Source: Volvox africanus
Taxonomy: Eukaryota; Chlorophyta; Chlorophyceae; Chlamydomonadales; Volvocaceae
Reading direction: 5' to 3'
Length of the DNA: 64,000 bases
NCBI GenBank assembly: GCA_030268105.1
Contig: BSDZ01000004.1
Span: 5,684,001-5,748,000, forward strand
Part shown: positions 38,762-48,599 of the stretch, piece after piece
Numbering within the stretch: position 1 is the first letter of the stretch
Layout of the letters: every line of letters starts with the position of its first letter
Program-made: the position numbers and the translations under genes
The notes under the pieces: generated by a model
Database searches by the model: none
What the model was told of the DNA's origin: nothing
Seen by the model: only the letters and a program-made list of their open reading frames with translations

Positions 38762-40141
38762 CTAGTGGTCCTTACCCTTATTTTTCTCCGCCCCCAGCAT
38801 TGGGCAGGAGTCGACCCTATGTTGGTCGGAACCGCAACGGAGGCACATCCCATGTTGTTTACGAAAATGGAACTCCCGTCTAGTACATTTGAATGTGGTT
38901 AGATACTCCGCCAGGTTCTGCTTAGGCCCCTTCTTCTGCACATGGCCCCCTTTTGGGGCCAAGTGCCTCCCCTGCTGTCCGCCGCCCCTCTTAGACTTAC
39001 CGGCGCCCTTAACCTGCCGCGGCTGATCCTCGTGCCCGGTGATGCCTGGACGAGCGGATGCAGCCCGCGGTTTTTTGGTCGGGGGCGCCGGGGTCTCCTC
39101 GTCAGGGTCGTCGCAGGCCATGTCCTGTACCGACAGCATGTTCATTTTGGGACGGGCCAGTTTGTCAGATTCCCGTCGGGCCAGTAACCTAAGTTCAGCT
39201 CCCAGGAAGAACTGAACCAAGTCTGTATATGACTTAAAGGTTTTACCCGACAGGTCAGTTGCACAGTCCCCACTAAGGTCAGATGAGAGGCCCTGCTGAA
39301 ACCAAAACACACGCTCACTATCAGACAGGTCCGCAATGGGCGTGACAAGAGCCTCAAAGCGGCTCTGATAGGCAGAGACAGTTTCTCCAGGGCGCATGCG
39401 GTATTTGCCAGCATTTAATTTCAGGCGTGCCTCAGTGTCACGTGACTGGACCTGGGGTGCAAAACGGACAAGCAGTGCTTCTAGCAGTTCCTCAGATGTA
39501 TAGGAATCCCTTGCGTTAGTCCATTGATCATGCCATAATCTTGCCGCGCCTTCAAAGGCAGTGGCCAAGAAAAGACGGCGTGTAGAGTCCTGTTGACCCC
39601 CACGGGCTGTGGCAAAGTAGTTCCTAACATTACGGACAAAGGCCCGTGTTAGAGGTGCAGCAACTCGTCCTAAATCAGAAAGCTTAACATCCATAGGGAT
39701 ATTCAGCTTAGGCACTGCGATCGCTATTTTTATCACCTCGTCCTCATGTCCAGTATGAGGAGGCCCAGGTGGCCTGGAAGAGGTGCCCGCAACAGCAGCA
39801 CAAGTTGTTGCGGCAGCAGCGGGAGCCATCCCAGGAATATCCACGGCACCAGGTGTCAAATGGTTTGACACTACAGCAGGGCCATGAACATAAAAAGGGG
39901 ATGGGGCATAAATAGGTGATGTAGGTGCCTCAGGGGATGCTGTGCCGCCTTGCCTGGGAATAGGTGAAGGCTGGTTCGGAAGGTCGATACCACCTGCCAC
40001 AGCAGCATTTGGTGGCTGTGTCAACCTAGAGAGCCATTCCCACCTATTCGCTTGGCTAGCATTAGCAGCAATCCGGCCAACAAACTGAAAGGTGTTGGCA
40101 GCAAGAGCAGAGACAGCATTCGCTAAGTTCGAGGCTTGCAT
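38762..40141 (-). CDS. Gag of retrotransposon 1
   Basis: 459 aa, ATG at 40141. The N-terminal half is Pro/Ala-rich. The central capsid-like region carries ARLWHDQWTNARDSYTSEEL and SAYQSRFEALVTPIADLSDSERVFWFQQGL. A basic linker and a CCHC zinc knuckle (CLRCGSDQHRVDSC) follow near the end. The stop TAG is followed by an open frame in the same phase that encodes pol. Confidence 0.92.
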   Translation of the reverse strand: MQASNLANAVSALAANTFQFVGRIAANASQANRWEWLSRLTQPPNAAVAGGIDLPNQPSPIPRQGGTASPEAPTSPIYAPSPFYVHGPAVVSNHLTPGAVDIPGMAPAAAATTCAAVAGTSSRPPGPPHTGHEDEVIKIAIAVPKLNIPMDVKLSDLGRVAAPLTRAFVRNVRNYFATARGGQQDSTRRLFLATAFEGAARLWHDQWTNARDSYTSEELLEALLVRFAPQVQSRDTEARLKLNAGKYRMRPGETVSAYQSRFEALVTPIADLSDSERVFWFQQGLSSDLSGDCATDLSGKTFKSYTDLVQFFLGAELRLLARRESDKLARPKMNMLSVQDMACDDPDEETPAPPTKKPRAASARPGITGHEDQPRQVKGAGKSKRGGGQQGRHLAPKGGHVQKKGPKQNLAEYLTTFKCTRREFHFRKQHGMCLRCGSDQHRVDSCPMLGAEKNKGKDH

Positions 40142-40904
40142 ATTGTATGCCTGAAAGCCTAACAGATCGAACTGCGAGTGACTGTTCTGGCGAAAGGCAA
40201 AGCAAAGGCAAGGACCAGGGCCTACCCAACGCTTGGATGCCTTTGATAAACTTCAAAAATTTTGAAGTCCGCGCGTGAAATTTATTTGCGATGGATCGGA
40301 GTGACTGGGCAGAAGTGCCGCTCCGACGGGTCTGAGGTGTTGACACTGCAGAAGCACTCACGGCGGTTGGAACAAACACAATACCTTTCAAGTAATAGAG
40401 ATATATATGTATTAGTGGAAGCCGAAGTAAATTCACGAAGTCGACTCCTTGTCGGATTCGATGCGAAGGTACTATCGAACCCGCAACTACAGGGATTCCT
40501 CAGCAAAACTGCAATACAAGTTCTAGATAGAAAGCAGTGTTGCAGGAAGATATTACCTAACAGAGAAGGCAGAATTGTCTAGGTTGCGAGCCACGTTGAC
40601 CGCGACTAACTTAGAGATTGACTTTAACAGAAAGCACAGCCAAACTCACAGAGAGCAGGTTCTAAGTGTCGCTAGACTAATTTCGTGAATATTACAGACC
40701 GGTGGTAGCCGCAGCGAAAATGGCGGCGCTCAGCTCCTCAGGAAATGTCTCCATGTCCAGAGGGATGTCGGCAGAGGAAGATCGTGGTCAATGTTCATTT
40801 ATAAAAGGGTAGCTTGAGTGGCTTGAGCAGTTACCACAGAAAGACTTGAGAAGGCTTGAAAAGATTTCAGTGGAAGACTTGACGAGACGTCCCAGGGAGG
40901 AACA

Positions 40905-40916
40905 GTCTCGATACCA
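40905..40916 (-). promoter_or_regulatory. tRNA primer-binding site of retrotransposon 1
   Basis: Minus strand TGGTATCGAGAC, three bases inside the 5' LTR. It starts with TGG (complement of CCA) and resembles initiator-Met primer sites. The same 12 bases occur in retrotransposon 2. Confidence 0.85.
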
Positions 40917-40919
40917 GCT

Positions 40920-41341
40920 TGTTGTATATGGTACCCACGAAGGGTGGTATCAAAAGATACCGGTTGTTGTGCCAGAGCCCGATTAAGTAGAGCCGCCGAC
41001 TAGGTCGTACTTGAGAGACCATAAGGCCTCGAACCGGGCGTGACCTTCAGAAGTCACCACTACAACCGGAGATTCAGTGAACCAGGAACCAGATGTTCCA
41101 CCATTTACCATTCAGGCGGTAAATGGCCCATTCCATACAGGTTATGGAGTAACCGACAGGTTCGGATGTTTCAGGAAATTGGTTAGTATTGGTCGTCGAC
41201 AGCCGAGACCAAATCCACAAATCGAATGCTAGATGGGAACATGAAACAGTTAATCTGATAATTAAATATATTATATCATAAAATAATAAACAGATAATTA
41301 TTATACTTAATGAATTACCAAAATGCATTAAGGATACAACA
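40920..41341 (-). repeat. 5' LTR of retrotransposon 1
   Basis: 422 bp, matching 34171-34606 apart from the 14-bp duplication and a few substitutions. Confidence 0.95.
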
Positions 41342-41461
41342 GGTTGGTGCAACATGATGCAAGGTGAAGGCTCTGTTGTCCACTGCTGCTCTCGTCAGCT
41401 CCTTCGCAGCCACTCGACCTTCGACCTTTTGTTGACCAAATCCAGTGACGGACTGCCATAC

Positions 41462-41498
41462 CTCACCTCACCTCACCTCACCTCACCTCACCTCACCT
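41462..41498. repeat. (CCTCA)n microsatellite
   Basis: About seven units here against four in the duplicated copy at 63660-63684. Confidence 0.9.
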
Positions 41499-41698
41499 CA
41501 AACAGCTGTCCCCGTAGCAGCAGCGGCCTTGACAGCACCAGTGCTCACATCCACTATGTAGGACACTGGTACTGCCTTACATGAACTATATGTCCCATCA
41601 CTACAGCCTACCGACATCCCCATTTCCGAGGCCCCCACCGCTGCTACTGCCACCGTATCAACAGAGACAGAAGGGGAGGGCGGACCTATGGAAGTAGG

Positions 41699-42712
41699 TC
41701 AGTCTGGTTGCGCGTGCGTGGCGCATCTTGTCACGTCATCTTCGGCTGCTATTGCTGCTGCCGCTGTTAATCCTACTGCTGGTAGTGGTGATGCTGCTAC
41801 ATCCGTACTGCAGCTGAGGTGCTGCAGTCGTGCCTGGTAGAGGGCGCACAAAGCGATGCTGATGGCGTGGGATAAGCTGAGGGATTCCTGCATGGAGGTG
41901 TCCACGGGGCCGAGGGGCCGGGGTAAATAAGAGTGTCAGTTAAATAGAGGCTGCAGGGAGGGAAAGAGTAAATGTGATCGGGGGATGGGGGGTTTGCCGA
42001 TTGCTGGGGGAGGGATATAGAAGGCGATTAGACGAAATCTGGAACTGCTGTTGAGAGGGAAGGAGAAGAAGAAAGAGAAGGGTTGAAGGAGGCGATCATA
42101 AACCAGATTATCAACAATCAATCGACCTTGCTGTCCTTTTATCAGAAAGGAAGGTGTGGTACCAGCCTGCTTGAGCACGCCCCTTCTCGCCACCTCCACC
42201 ACATGTTTCCTCAGTATTCCACAGGTGTGCGCACGCGTAACTCGTCCCAATTGCTCGTGTCCCAATTTCACGCCCAACGCGGGTTCCCAGGGCCCCCAAC
42301 CACTATAAGGCCCACGTACCTGCAGTCGCCCAATGGGTATGGAACAGCAAACCTTGCAGCTGTCCACCTCCTCGTCGCTCATACCCAGCTCCTCACAACC
42401 AAACACCAGCACCACTCGGGGAGGCCGATACACATCGGTGCTACTGCCACTGCTACTCCCACTGCTGCTGCTGTTGCTGCTACTGCCACTGCCACTGCTG
42501 CTACTGGTCGAATCGCTGGTGCTACAGTTTGGTGCCAAAGTTTGGCCACTACCGTTGCCGTTGCTGTAGCCACCCGAACCGTCAACTGTCCCACTCGGAC
42601 GGCAGCACTGCTGTTGCTGCTCCTGCTCCGGCCCCTGCTGTCGCCACTGCGGGCCAAAGTCATATCCCTCATCGAGGCACAACAGGCAGCATTCATCACA
42701 CGGCTGATGATG
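41699..42712 (-). CDS. SpoU/TrmH-family RNA 2'-O-methyltransferase, C-terminal part
   Basis: A SAM-dependent rRNA/tRNA ribose methyltransferase of the knotted SPOUT fold. Exon about 42712-42320 ends in VVLVFGCEELGMSDEEVDSCKVCCSIPIGRLQ, the SpoU motif 2 region. Exon 41887-41699 starts ESLSLSHAISIALCALYQARL, motif 3 (SLN-type in the family, SLSLSHA here), and joins in phase. A Gln-rich then Ser/Gly-rich insert precedes motif 2. The frame stops at TGA 41701-41699, whereas the duplicated copy has CGA there and runs about 67 residues further. Upstream exons with motif 1 are not secure; one candidate lies at about 43867-43930 (YLSKLFLEKELIGAQTTQEL) beyond the solo LTR. Confidence 0.75.
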
Positions 42713-43009
42713 CTGTGCTGAAATAGCTCAGGCTGATATTCAGTGAATACAATGTACGTATGTGTGTATGATGGTGTTAAGTACGCGAGTACTTATCCAA
42801 AGTAGTAGTAGATTAGACATCAGTCTCTACATGGCCGTCCTCGCACCTATCATGCTCGTGATGCTGACGTGCAGTACAAGTCACACTGGATCCCGATCCC
42901 AAGTGTGAGTACTTGCAAAGCACTCTTCAGATTATCACGTAAACCATGAGATAAACAGTTGCAACGTATGCAAGGTGCGAAGGTCTGAATATCATTATTT
43001 AGTTACTGA

Positions 43010-43863
43010 CTAACCATCACGATCATCACGTTCCCATGTACACTCCTTATCCATGCTACGAATATTATTACTTGATGGATTATGCCATAATGGTGCCATG
43101 CATCGATGTTGACTATAAGTTTTATGTACGTTACTGACAGCGTGATGCCACAAGTAGCAATACGGGATGTTAATCTAGCTAGAAATACATGGATATATCA
43201 AACTAGTGTGCTTATGCCATGTCTGCTCATACTTTGGTGGACTCGAGTCTACCTCTGCATGGGCGGCAATCAAACCATGGTACAACACAACATAATAATA
43301 TTTGCTATATTATTACTTCATCATAATGTGAGTGTGAGCAGTGCCTAAGTCACAGTGGTTGATTGGCAACTGAATATTGCTGTTCAGACCCTTGTATCTG
43401 TGAATGCTGTGAAGGCTTAATTGTTGAGATACATGGATATCGGACATACACACTCAGGTTGATCACATTTAGGATTGTGACCTAGTGTGAGTTGTACTGA
43501 GTACCATTAATAAATGTGAGGACAGTCAAGTAGAACAGACTATGCATGCATGTTATCAGAGCACATTCAAGCTATTGCTATCTATAACTGCTCTATTGTT
43601 GCAGCCTGAGCTACACCTATTGTTGCATGCCGTATGTTGATTGCCTGCCATCAGTGCTGACTGTTGATCATATCAACACATGAACCAATCCATGAACCAT
43701 TGTAGTTTTAAAAGTTATATCCTTGCTTTCAAGTCTTCCACTGTCATATTGTTGCTTCTGAGTACTAACACCAGAGTGCTTGCAGTCTGCAAGCACTCTG
43801 GTGTTAGTGTCTAACACCCAAGATGTGCAGACACTACATGAACAAAGAATGAGAGATACTACA
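43010..43863 (+). repeat. Diverged solo LTR related to retrotransposon 2
   Basis: An AT-rich stretch that aligns block by block with the 824-bp LTR at 44127-44950. Shared blocks include ATAATATTACTTCAT, GACCCTTG...GAATGC.G.AAGGCTTA, GGTTG.TCACAT.TAGGAT, TTCAAGTCTTCC.CTGTC and the end GAGAGATACTACA (LTR2: GAGAGGTACAACA). The left boundary is approximate and I found no clear target duplication. It contains a perfect long hairpin at about 43769-43808 (AACACCAGAGTGCTTGCA and complement). Confidence 0.65.
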
Positions 43864-44069
43864 GCTCCTGTGTGGTTTGGGCGCCGATCAGCTCCTTCTC
43901 CAGGAAGAGCTTACTTAGGTACGGCTCATAACTGTCACTAGGTGGTTGCTTGATACCACAAACTGAATACATGTTGCATTTGGGCGAAAGCATGTGTGTT
44001 TTCAGGGTCAAGTCAAGGGTGGTTGGCGTTCGGCTGCATCCCCCCCCCTCCTTCACCCCCACCCAACCT

Positions 44070-44121
44070 TCATGCCCCACCAGCACCAGGGGCAGTGCCA
44101 CCAGATGGTGGTGGGCCAGAT
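44070..44121 (-). pseudogene. Detached last 16 codons and stop of the 275-aa membrane-protein gene
   Basis: Read on the minus strand across the insertion with one CCACC copy removed, the frame continues from FFKGGG into SGPPPSGGTAPGAGGA and a TGA at 44072-44070. The rest of the gene is at 55907-56849. Confidence 0.85.
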
Positions 44122-44126
44122 CCACC

Positions 44127-44950
44127 TGTTGTGCTACGGTTAGTTTCCCGCCGATGCGTAGGTCGATGTGATCCTACAAGGCGAAGTGCTTTTGTGATGA
44201 ACGCATTACATATGAATGAATCTGCATGATATAAATGTATTCGCATACATTTATATATGCATTCGGCATGTTGTCATTATTCATCGCGACATCGCATCAT
44301 GGCAAATCCGCCTAGCATGCATGAATGACCGAATCATTGAAGTGCGCATTATGCTCGTGCTAGGAAACTATAAGTAATATTATCTGATATAATATTACTT
44401 CATTAAAGCACACGTTGAGAGCGCCGCACTTGTCGCGATGCATGCCCTGCAACCGGATATCGTTATCCGGACCCTTGCATCATGCGAATGCCGGAAAGGC
44501 TTATACGTTGTTATGCGTAGACATCGCCTAAGCGCAGTAGGGTTGTCACATCTAGGATCGGCCTCCTAATGTGAATCGTACGGCACTGCGATGCTGCGAG
44601 TATAACAGATGCGAGGACGGCTAAGCTAGACAAGACATTCGGTACCGGAGAACACTCGTGTGTTCTATATCACTATTTCTATACACTATTCTACTTAGCC
44701 CGAGCTAAGCCTGAACTTCGCTAATCACCGCCGCGTGATGATTGCTTGCTTCCGGCGCTGACGGCGATTTCGTCCATTGCATCATTCTGACCCGTAAGAC
44801 TGTAAGTTATATCTCTCTTCGTCTTGAAGTCTTCCGCTGTCTCTGTTTGCTCTCGCTTGCCTTGCTGTACTTGCAAGTGCTCGCGCATCGGTGTCGATAG
44901 TCTCCAGACGTGCAGATACTTATGAGCAAACGCGAACGAGAGGTACAACA
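44127..44950 (+). repeat. 5' LTR of retrotransposon 2
   Basis: 824 bp, TGTTGTGC...GTACAACA. Contains internal palindromes such as TAATATTATCTGATATAATATTA. Nearly identical to 55083-55906. Confidence 0.97.
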
Positions 44951-44953
44951 ATT

Positions 44954-44965
44954 TGGTATCGAGAC
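44954..44965 (+). promoter_or_regulatory. tRNA primer-binding site of retrotransposon 2
   Basis: TGGTATCGAGAC three bases after the LTR; same sequence and spacing as in retrotransposon 1. Confidence 0.88.
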
Positions 44966-45416
44966 AGGTTCGTTGCCTAACTGTCTCTCTTTGTCTAATC
45001 GGAAGTAGGTTCTTTCTATGGCGAGTTCCAGCGACGAACCACGAGGACCGCTAGATACTTTTGCCGAAGACTTAGGCCGCGCCGTTTTGGACGCCGCCGC
45101 TTCCGGTTTGTAATTGTTTAATTGCTTTTGCTTAGATTGCTGCACTTGTTGTGTAAGTGTACGCTCTGAGTCGCAGGTAATCTCAGTGCACCGGCATTGC
45201 TTGCCGCGGCGACTGAGACCGGCGTTCGTCCGGACCAGTTGGCGACTCTCATTGCCCAAACTACGGAGATCAGGACTCAGCTGGGCAATTACTTGCTGAG
45301 TTTGCTGAATCTTCTCAAGAGTACTGTCGGTAGGCTCACCGAATCGCTTTGTACTCTTGCCTTTGCGATAGAAGTCGGCTTCTATTACGCAAAACTAGGG
45401 TATCGCTTCGTGCTCC

Positions 45417-46652
45417 ATGTCCGCGGAACACGACGATACGCCGCACACTAGCCTAGCTAGCCAACCCGATTTCGTTGTAGCTGCTAGAGCTCCGGATAGA
45501 GGTCTTGAGACTGTTGGCACGCGAGCCACTCAAGAGCCCCTTTTCCTTCAGACCCCTGCTCACTTAATTGTGCCGCATTCAGCAGTGAACACGAATATGG
45601 ACAACACTGCTGGACCAAGGGTTCTGCCATTACCTCAAGCTCGAGGGCATGATGACATCCCTGAGGTGATGAGATTGTCGATTCCCGTTCCTAGGCTCAA
45701 TATTTCGCTGACCGACAAGACACCAGGGCATAGCATAGCCGATGCAACTCGTGCGTACGTGCGTGACGCTAAAAAGTACCTCCAAGCTGTTCACGGTGGC
45801 GATAATGACGGTATCAGGTGTCTCTTCGTTGGTAACACCCTCGAGGGCTCAGCGAAGGACTGGTATCGCAATTGGACCAACGCCCGGGGCAACTATACTT
45901 TTGACGAGTTGGTCGCCGCTTTGCTCGCACGATTCGCTACTGAGGTTCAAGCACGCGATGTGGAAGCTCGTAAGGTTTTGGCAGCCGGTAGCTACCACAT
46001 GCGTCGGGATGAAAATGTACCTGCGTACCAGTCACGCTTCGAAGCACTTGTGACTCCCATTGCTGACCTCACTGAATCCGAACGTGTCTTTTGGTTTAGG
46101 CGAGACCTAACGAAACTTTTGGCTAAATGGTGCGCCACTGACTTGGTTGGAGCGCAGATCAAGTCGTATGACGCGTTGGTCGCTTTTGCTAAGGGCGCGG
46201 AGATACGACTTCTTGCCGGCGAGGAAGAAGTCAAGTCTGCCCCTCGTGCAAATGCCGTGCAAGTGCAGGATCCGCTTGGGGAAGCTGTGGCTCTCGACCA
46301 GGACCTCGGCGCGACCCGCCCCACGCCTACTGCCGCGACGCGACGCAGCAACGGGCAACGCAAGGCGCGCGGGGGCGCTAGCTCGGGTGTCCGTGGTACA
46401 GGAGGAGCAGGTCCGAGCTCGGACCCAGCTAGGAACAGGAAGCGTGGTGGTGCGCCGTCGACGGCAGCCGCACAGCGTTCCGACCCCAATGCGAAGCGGA
46501 CTCGTACGGACGACACATTTATGCCAAAATGGAATTGCAATCGTTCCGAATTCGAGCGTCGAAAATTGGCCAATGTTTGTCTACGGTGTGCGGAGAATCA
46601 TTCCACGAAGGATTGCCCTCTAATGCCGCCGTTTGTACCTCAGCCGAAATAG
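45417..46652 (+). CDS. Gag of retrotransposon 2
   Basis: 411 aa. The capsid-like core parallels element 1 (AKDWYRNWTNARGNYTFDEL; AYQSRFEALVTPIADLTESERVFWF). It is followed by a basic, Gly/Ala-rich linker and a CX2CX3HX4C knuckle (CLRCAENHSTKDC). It ends at TAG 46650-46652, after which the same phase stays open into pol. A helix-rich peptide in another frame (45197-45451) overlaps the start and could be an older or alternative N-terminus. Confidence 0.92.
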   Translation: MSAEHDDTPHTSLASQPDFVVAARAPDRGLETVGTRATQEPLFLQTPAHLIVPHSAVNTNMDNTAGPRVLPLPQARGHDDIPEVMRLSIPVPRLNISLTDKTPGHSIADATRAYVRDAKKYLQAVHGGDNDGIRCLFVGNTLEGSAKDWYRNWTNARGNYTFDELVAALLARFATEVQARDVEARKVLAAGSYHMRRDENVPAYQSRFEALVTPIADLTESERVFWFRRDLTKLLAKWCATDLVGAQIKSYDALVAFAKGAEIRLLAGEEEVKSAPRANAVQVQDPLGEAVALDQDLGATRPTPTAATRRSNGQRKARGGASSGVRGTGGAGPSSDPARNRKRGGAPSTAAAQRSDPNAKRTRTDDTFMPKWNCNRSEFERRKLANVCLRCAENHSTKDCPLMPPFVPQPK

Positions 46653-47566
46653 GGGCTTGCCCGGGTTCCTGCGGAGGGGGCACCACCTGGGATTTCTGAA
46701 CTAACGCGTGGTCGGTGGTCATCCTTACGGCCAGCCGTTAAGGCATTGTTGCCTTGTGTACTTGGACACATCGAGCGAGTCATTGCGCGACGCATCACGC
46801 TTGACGGACGCACGGGACTTCTCTGCTTCGACCCGTTGTGTAATTTGTTTACACCTCGCCGTCCCCTGTCGTCTATCGATCTGTCCAACCACGTGGTTTT
46901 GTTCATCCCCTCGTCTCTGCGTGAGATGTCGGAACAGTTGGCCATATACAGGAGATGTAGGCGTCAATATCCAGGCACTGCCGCATGTGTATTACTCCCT
47001 GCTTTCTGTCGGCGCAAGGCAGAGGCATCGTTAAGGGGTATGCGGCATGTCCACCGGTTCGAGCCGGGCACCGTTTTGTTTAATGGTGTGGATCGGGAGG
47101 GTACGCTGGCTCCGTGGCCACACCTATCCTACTCGGTTGACGTTTGGTACGAAGCTCCTGATGGGGGTGCCGTTGGTTACGGACCCGCCTTAAGTGCACT
47201 GACGTTGTCTGCTGGGCAGTCGCTCGTAGATAACCGTGTCCCTGTGGTTCAGATCGGTTTGAATGGCCGTACTCTGAAGGCACTTGTTGACACCGGTGCC
47301 AGCGACGACTTCATCTCTGTCGCAGAGGTGAATACGCTGGGGTTGTCCCCAGAGTCGTCTGATTGTCCACAGGTTACCCTTGCTGACGGGGGTAAGCATC
47401 CCATCGTGGGCAGGATTACCCTTAGCCTATCGTTAGGCCCTTTGCGTGTTGTGACCCGGCCGTACGTGCTGCAGGGCTTAGCAGAGACTGCACCGTACAT
47501 AATGGGGTCGTCGACATTACGACAGTACCGCGCGCGCATCGACATGGAGACCGCAACCCTGCATAT
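46653..47566 (+). pseudogene. Protease part of pol, retrotransposon 2 (interrupted)
   Basis: Continues the gag frame directly after TAG. The protease signature is ALVDTGASDDFISVAEV, followed by VTLADGGKHPIVGRI and YIMGSSTLRQYRARID, as in element 1. The frame is cut at codon CAT-AT by the CACTA element at 47567. Removing that element and one TAT copy rejoins the frame exactly with 51876. Confidence 0.9.
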
Positions 47567-47584
47567 CACTATAACAAGGAATTC

Positions 47585-48140
47585 GTGCGTTAGCTCGCGT
47601 TAGGCTCGCGTTAGGGACCCCTAACGCAAGCCTAACGCAAGCTTAACGCGAACTAACGCGAGCTAACGCAAAGCCTAACGCAAATCAAACGCATTGCGTT
47701 ATTGCTTGCGTATCGCTAACGCAATCCTAACGCACCTAACGCAATCGCAAATAAACTTTTTTGGGAGGGAACGAAAATGTTTGCGTTTACTTTGCGTTAG
47801 CTAACGCAACCTAACGCGAACTTACGCAATGTCAAACGCACCCACATAGATTCTAAGGTGTGCGTTAGGCCTAACGCAACGCAAGCGTTAGAGACCCATA
47901 CGCAAGCAAAAATACATAGCGTGCATGGAAGTTAAAGTTCTCTAACGCACAATATACGCACGCCTAACGCGCATTAACGCGCATTAACGCATGCTTGCGT
48001 ATGCTGCGAATAATGCGTACACAGGTAGCAGTTGTGGGTTGCGTAAAAGTTTTAAACGCATGTAACTAACATATTCGCACGCTTTCGCAAGGTCTTACGC
48101 GTGCGATAGCAACATTCGCGCCACTTTCGCTTTGCGTACG
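47585..48140. repeat. Left subterminal TAACGC repeat block of the CACTA element
   Basis: Dozens of TAACGC, GCGTTA and AACGCA units in both orientations with irregular spacing; in this superfamily such repeats are transposase-binding sites. Confidence 0.88.
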
Positions 48141-48599
48141 AGGCAGCCTCGCATTCTTGCTCACTGCAACTACTTTTGGTCGTTCTGGTTATTTCTTTAC
48201 TGTTTCAGTTCTCGTTCCTGTTATTGTTTGCTGTTTTGCCCACCCGCTGCAGAATTATTTTTGTGTGTACGGAAACTATCCTGTCATAATGTACGTAGCT
48301 GTTATGAAGAATATCAATAGGATTTCAGTTTTGATAGATGAAAATATTCCAGGCAATAATTTACAGTTCAATATTCGGATAGCATCCAGGTAAGCAGCCA
48401 TTGGTGAGTACGCATTAATTCAACGAAACAATCAAATTTCTACACATCCAATCCTGCCAATCAAATTTGTTTATGAGTTCAATAATCATTTGTACCATGC
48501 ACCAATCATTTCAATCATCATTAGGTACATACATCCTAACTTCATCTGCCACCGCACATTTAGCAGCCCGCTCTAATATAAGCTTAGAAACAAACATGT

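Larger units (their letters stand above)
34171..41341 (-). mobile_element. Ty3-type (chromodomain) LTR retrotransposon 1
   Basis: A complete element of 7171 bp, flanked by the 5-bp duplication GGTTG, with LTRs that begin TGTTGT and end ACAACA. The coding strand is minus, so the 5' LTR is at the right. Order: 5' LTR, tRNA primer site, gag, an in-frame TAG, protease-RT-RNaseH, integrase-chromodomain, purine tract, 3' LTR. RNaseH followed by integrase is the Ty3/gypsy order. At least two lesions in pol make this copy defective. Confidence 0.95.

Noticed and set aside
45197..45451. Separate helical protein upstream of gag in retrotransposon 2
   Set aside because: Overlaps the gag start in another frame and has no counterpart at the same place in element 1; could be an eroded gag N-terminus, so mentioned only in the gag entry.
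47585..48140. Dense short repeats that could suggest a CRISPR array
   Set aside because: TAACGC units are only 6 bp, occur in both orientations with irregular spacing, and lie just inside CACTA terminal repeats; they are subterminal transposon repeats in a eukaryotic genome.
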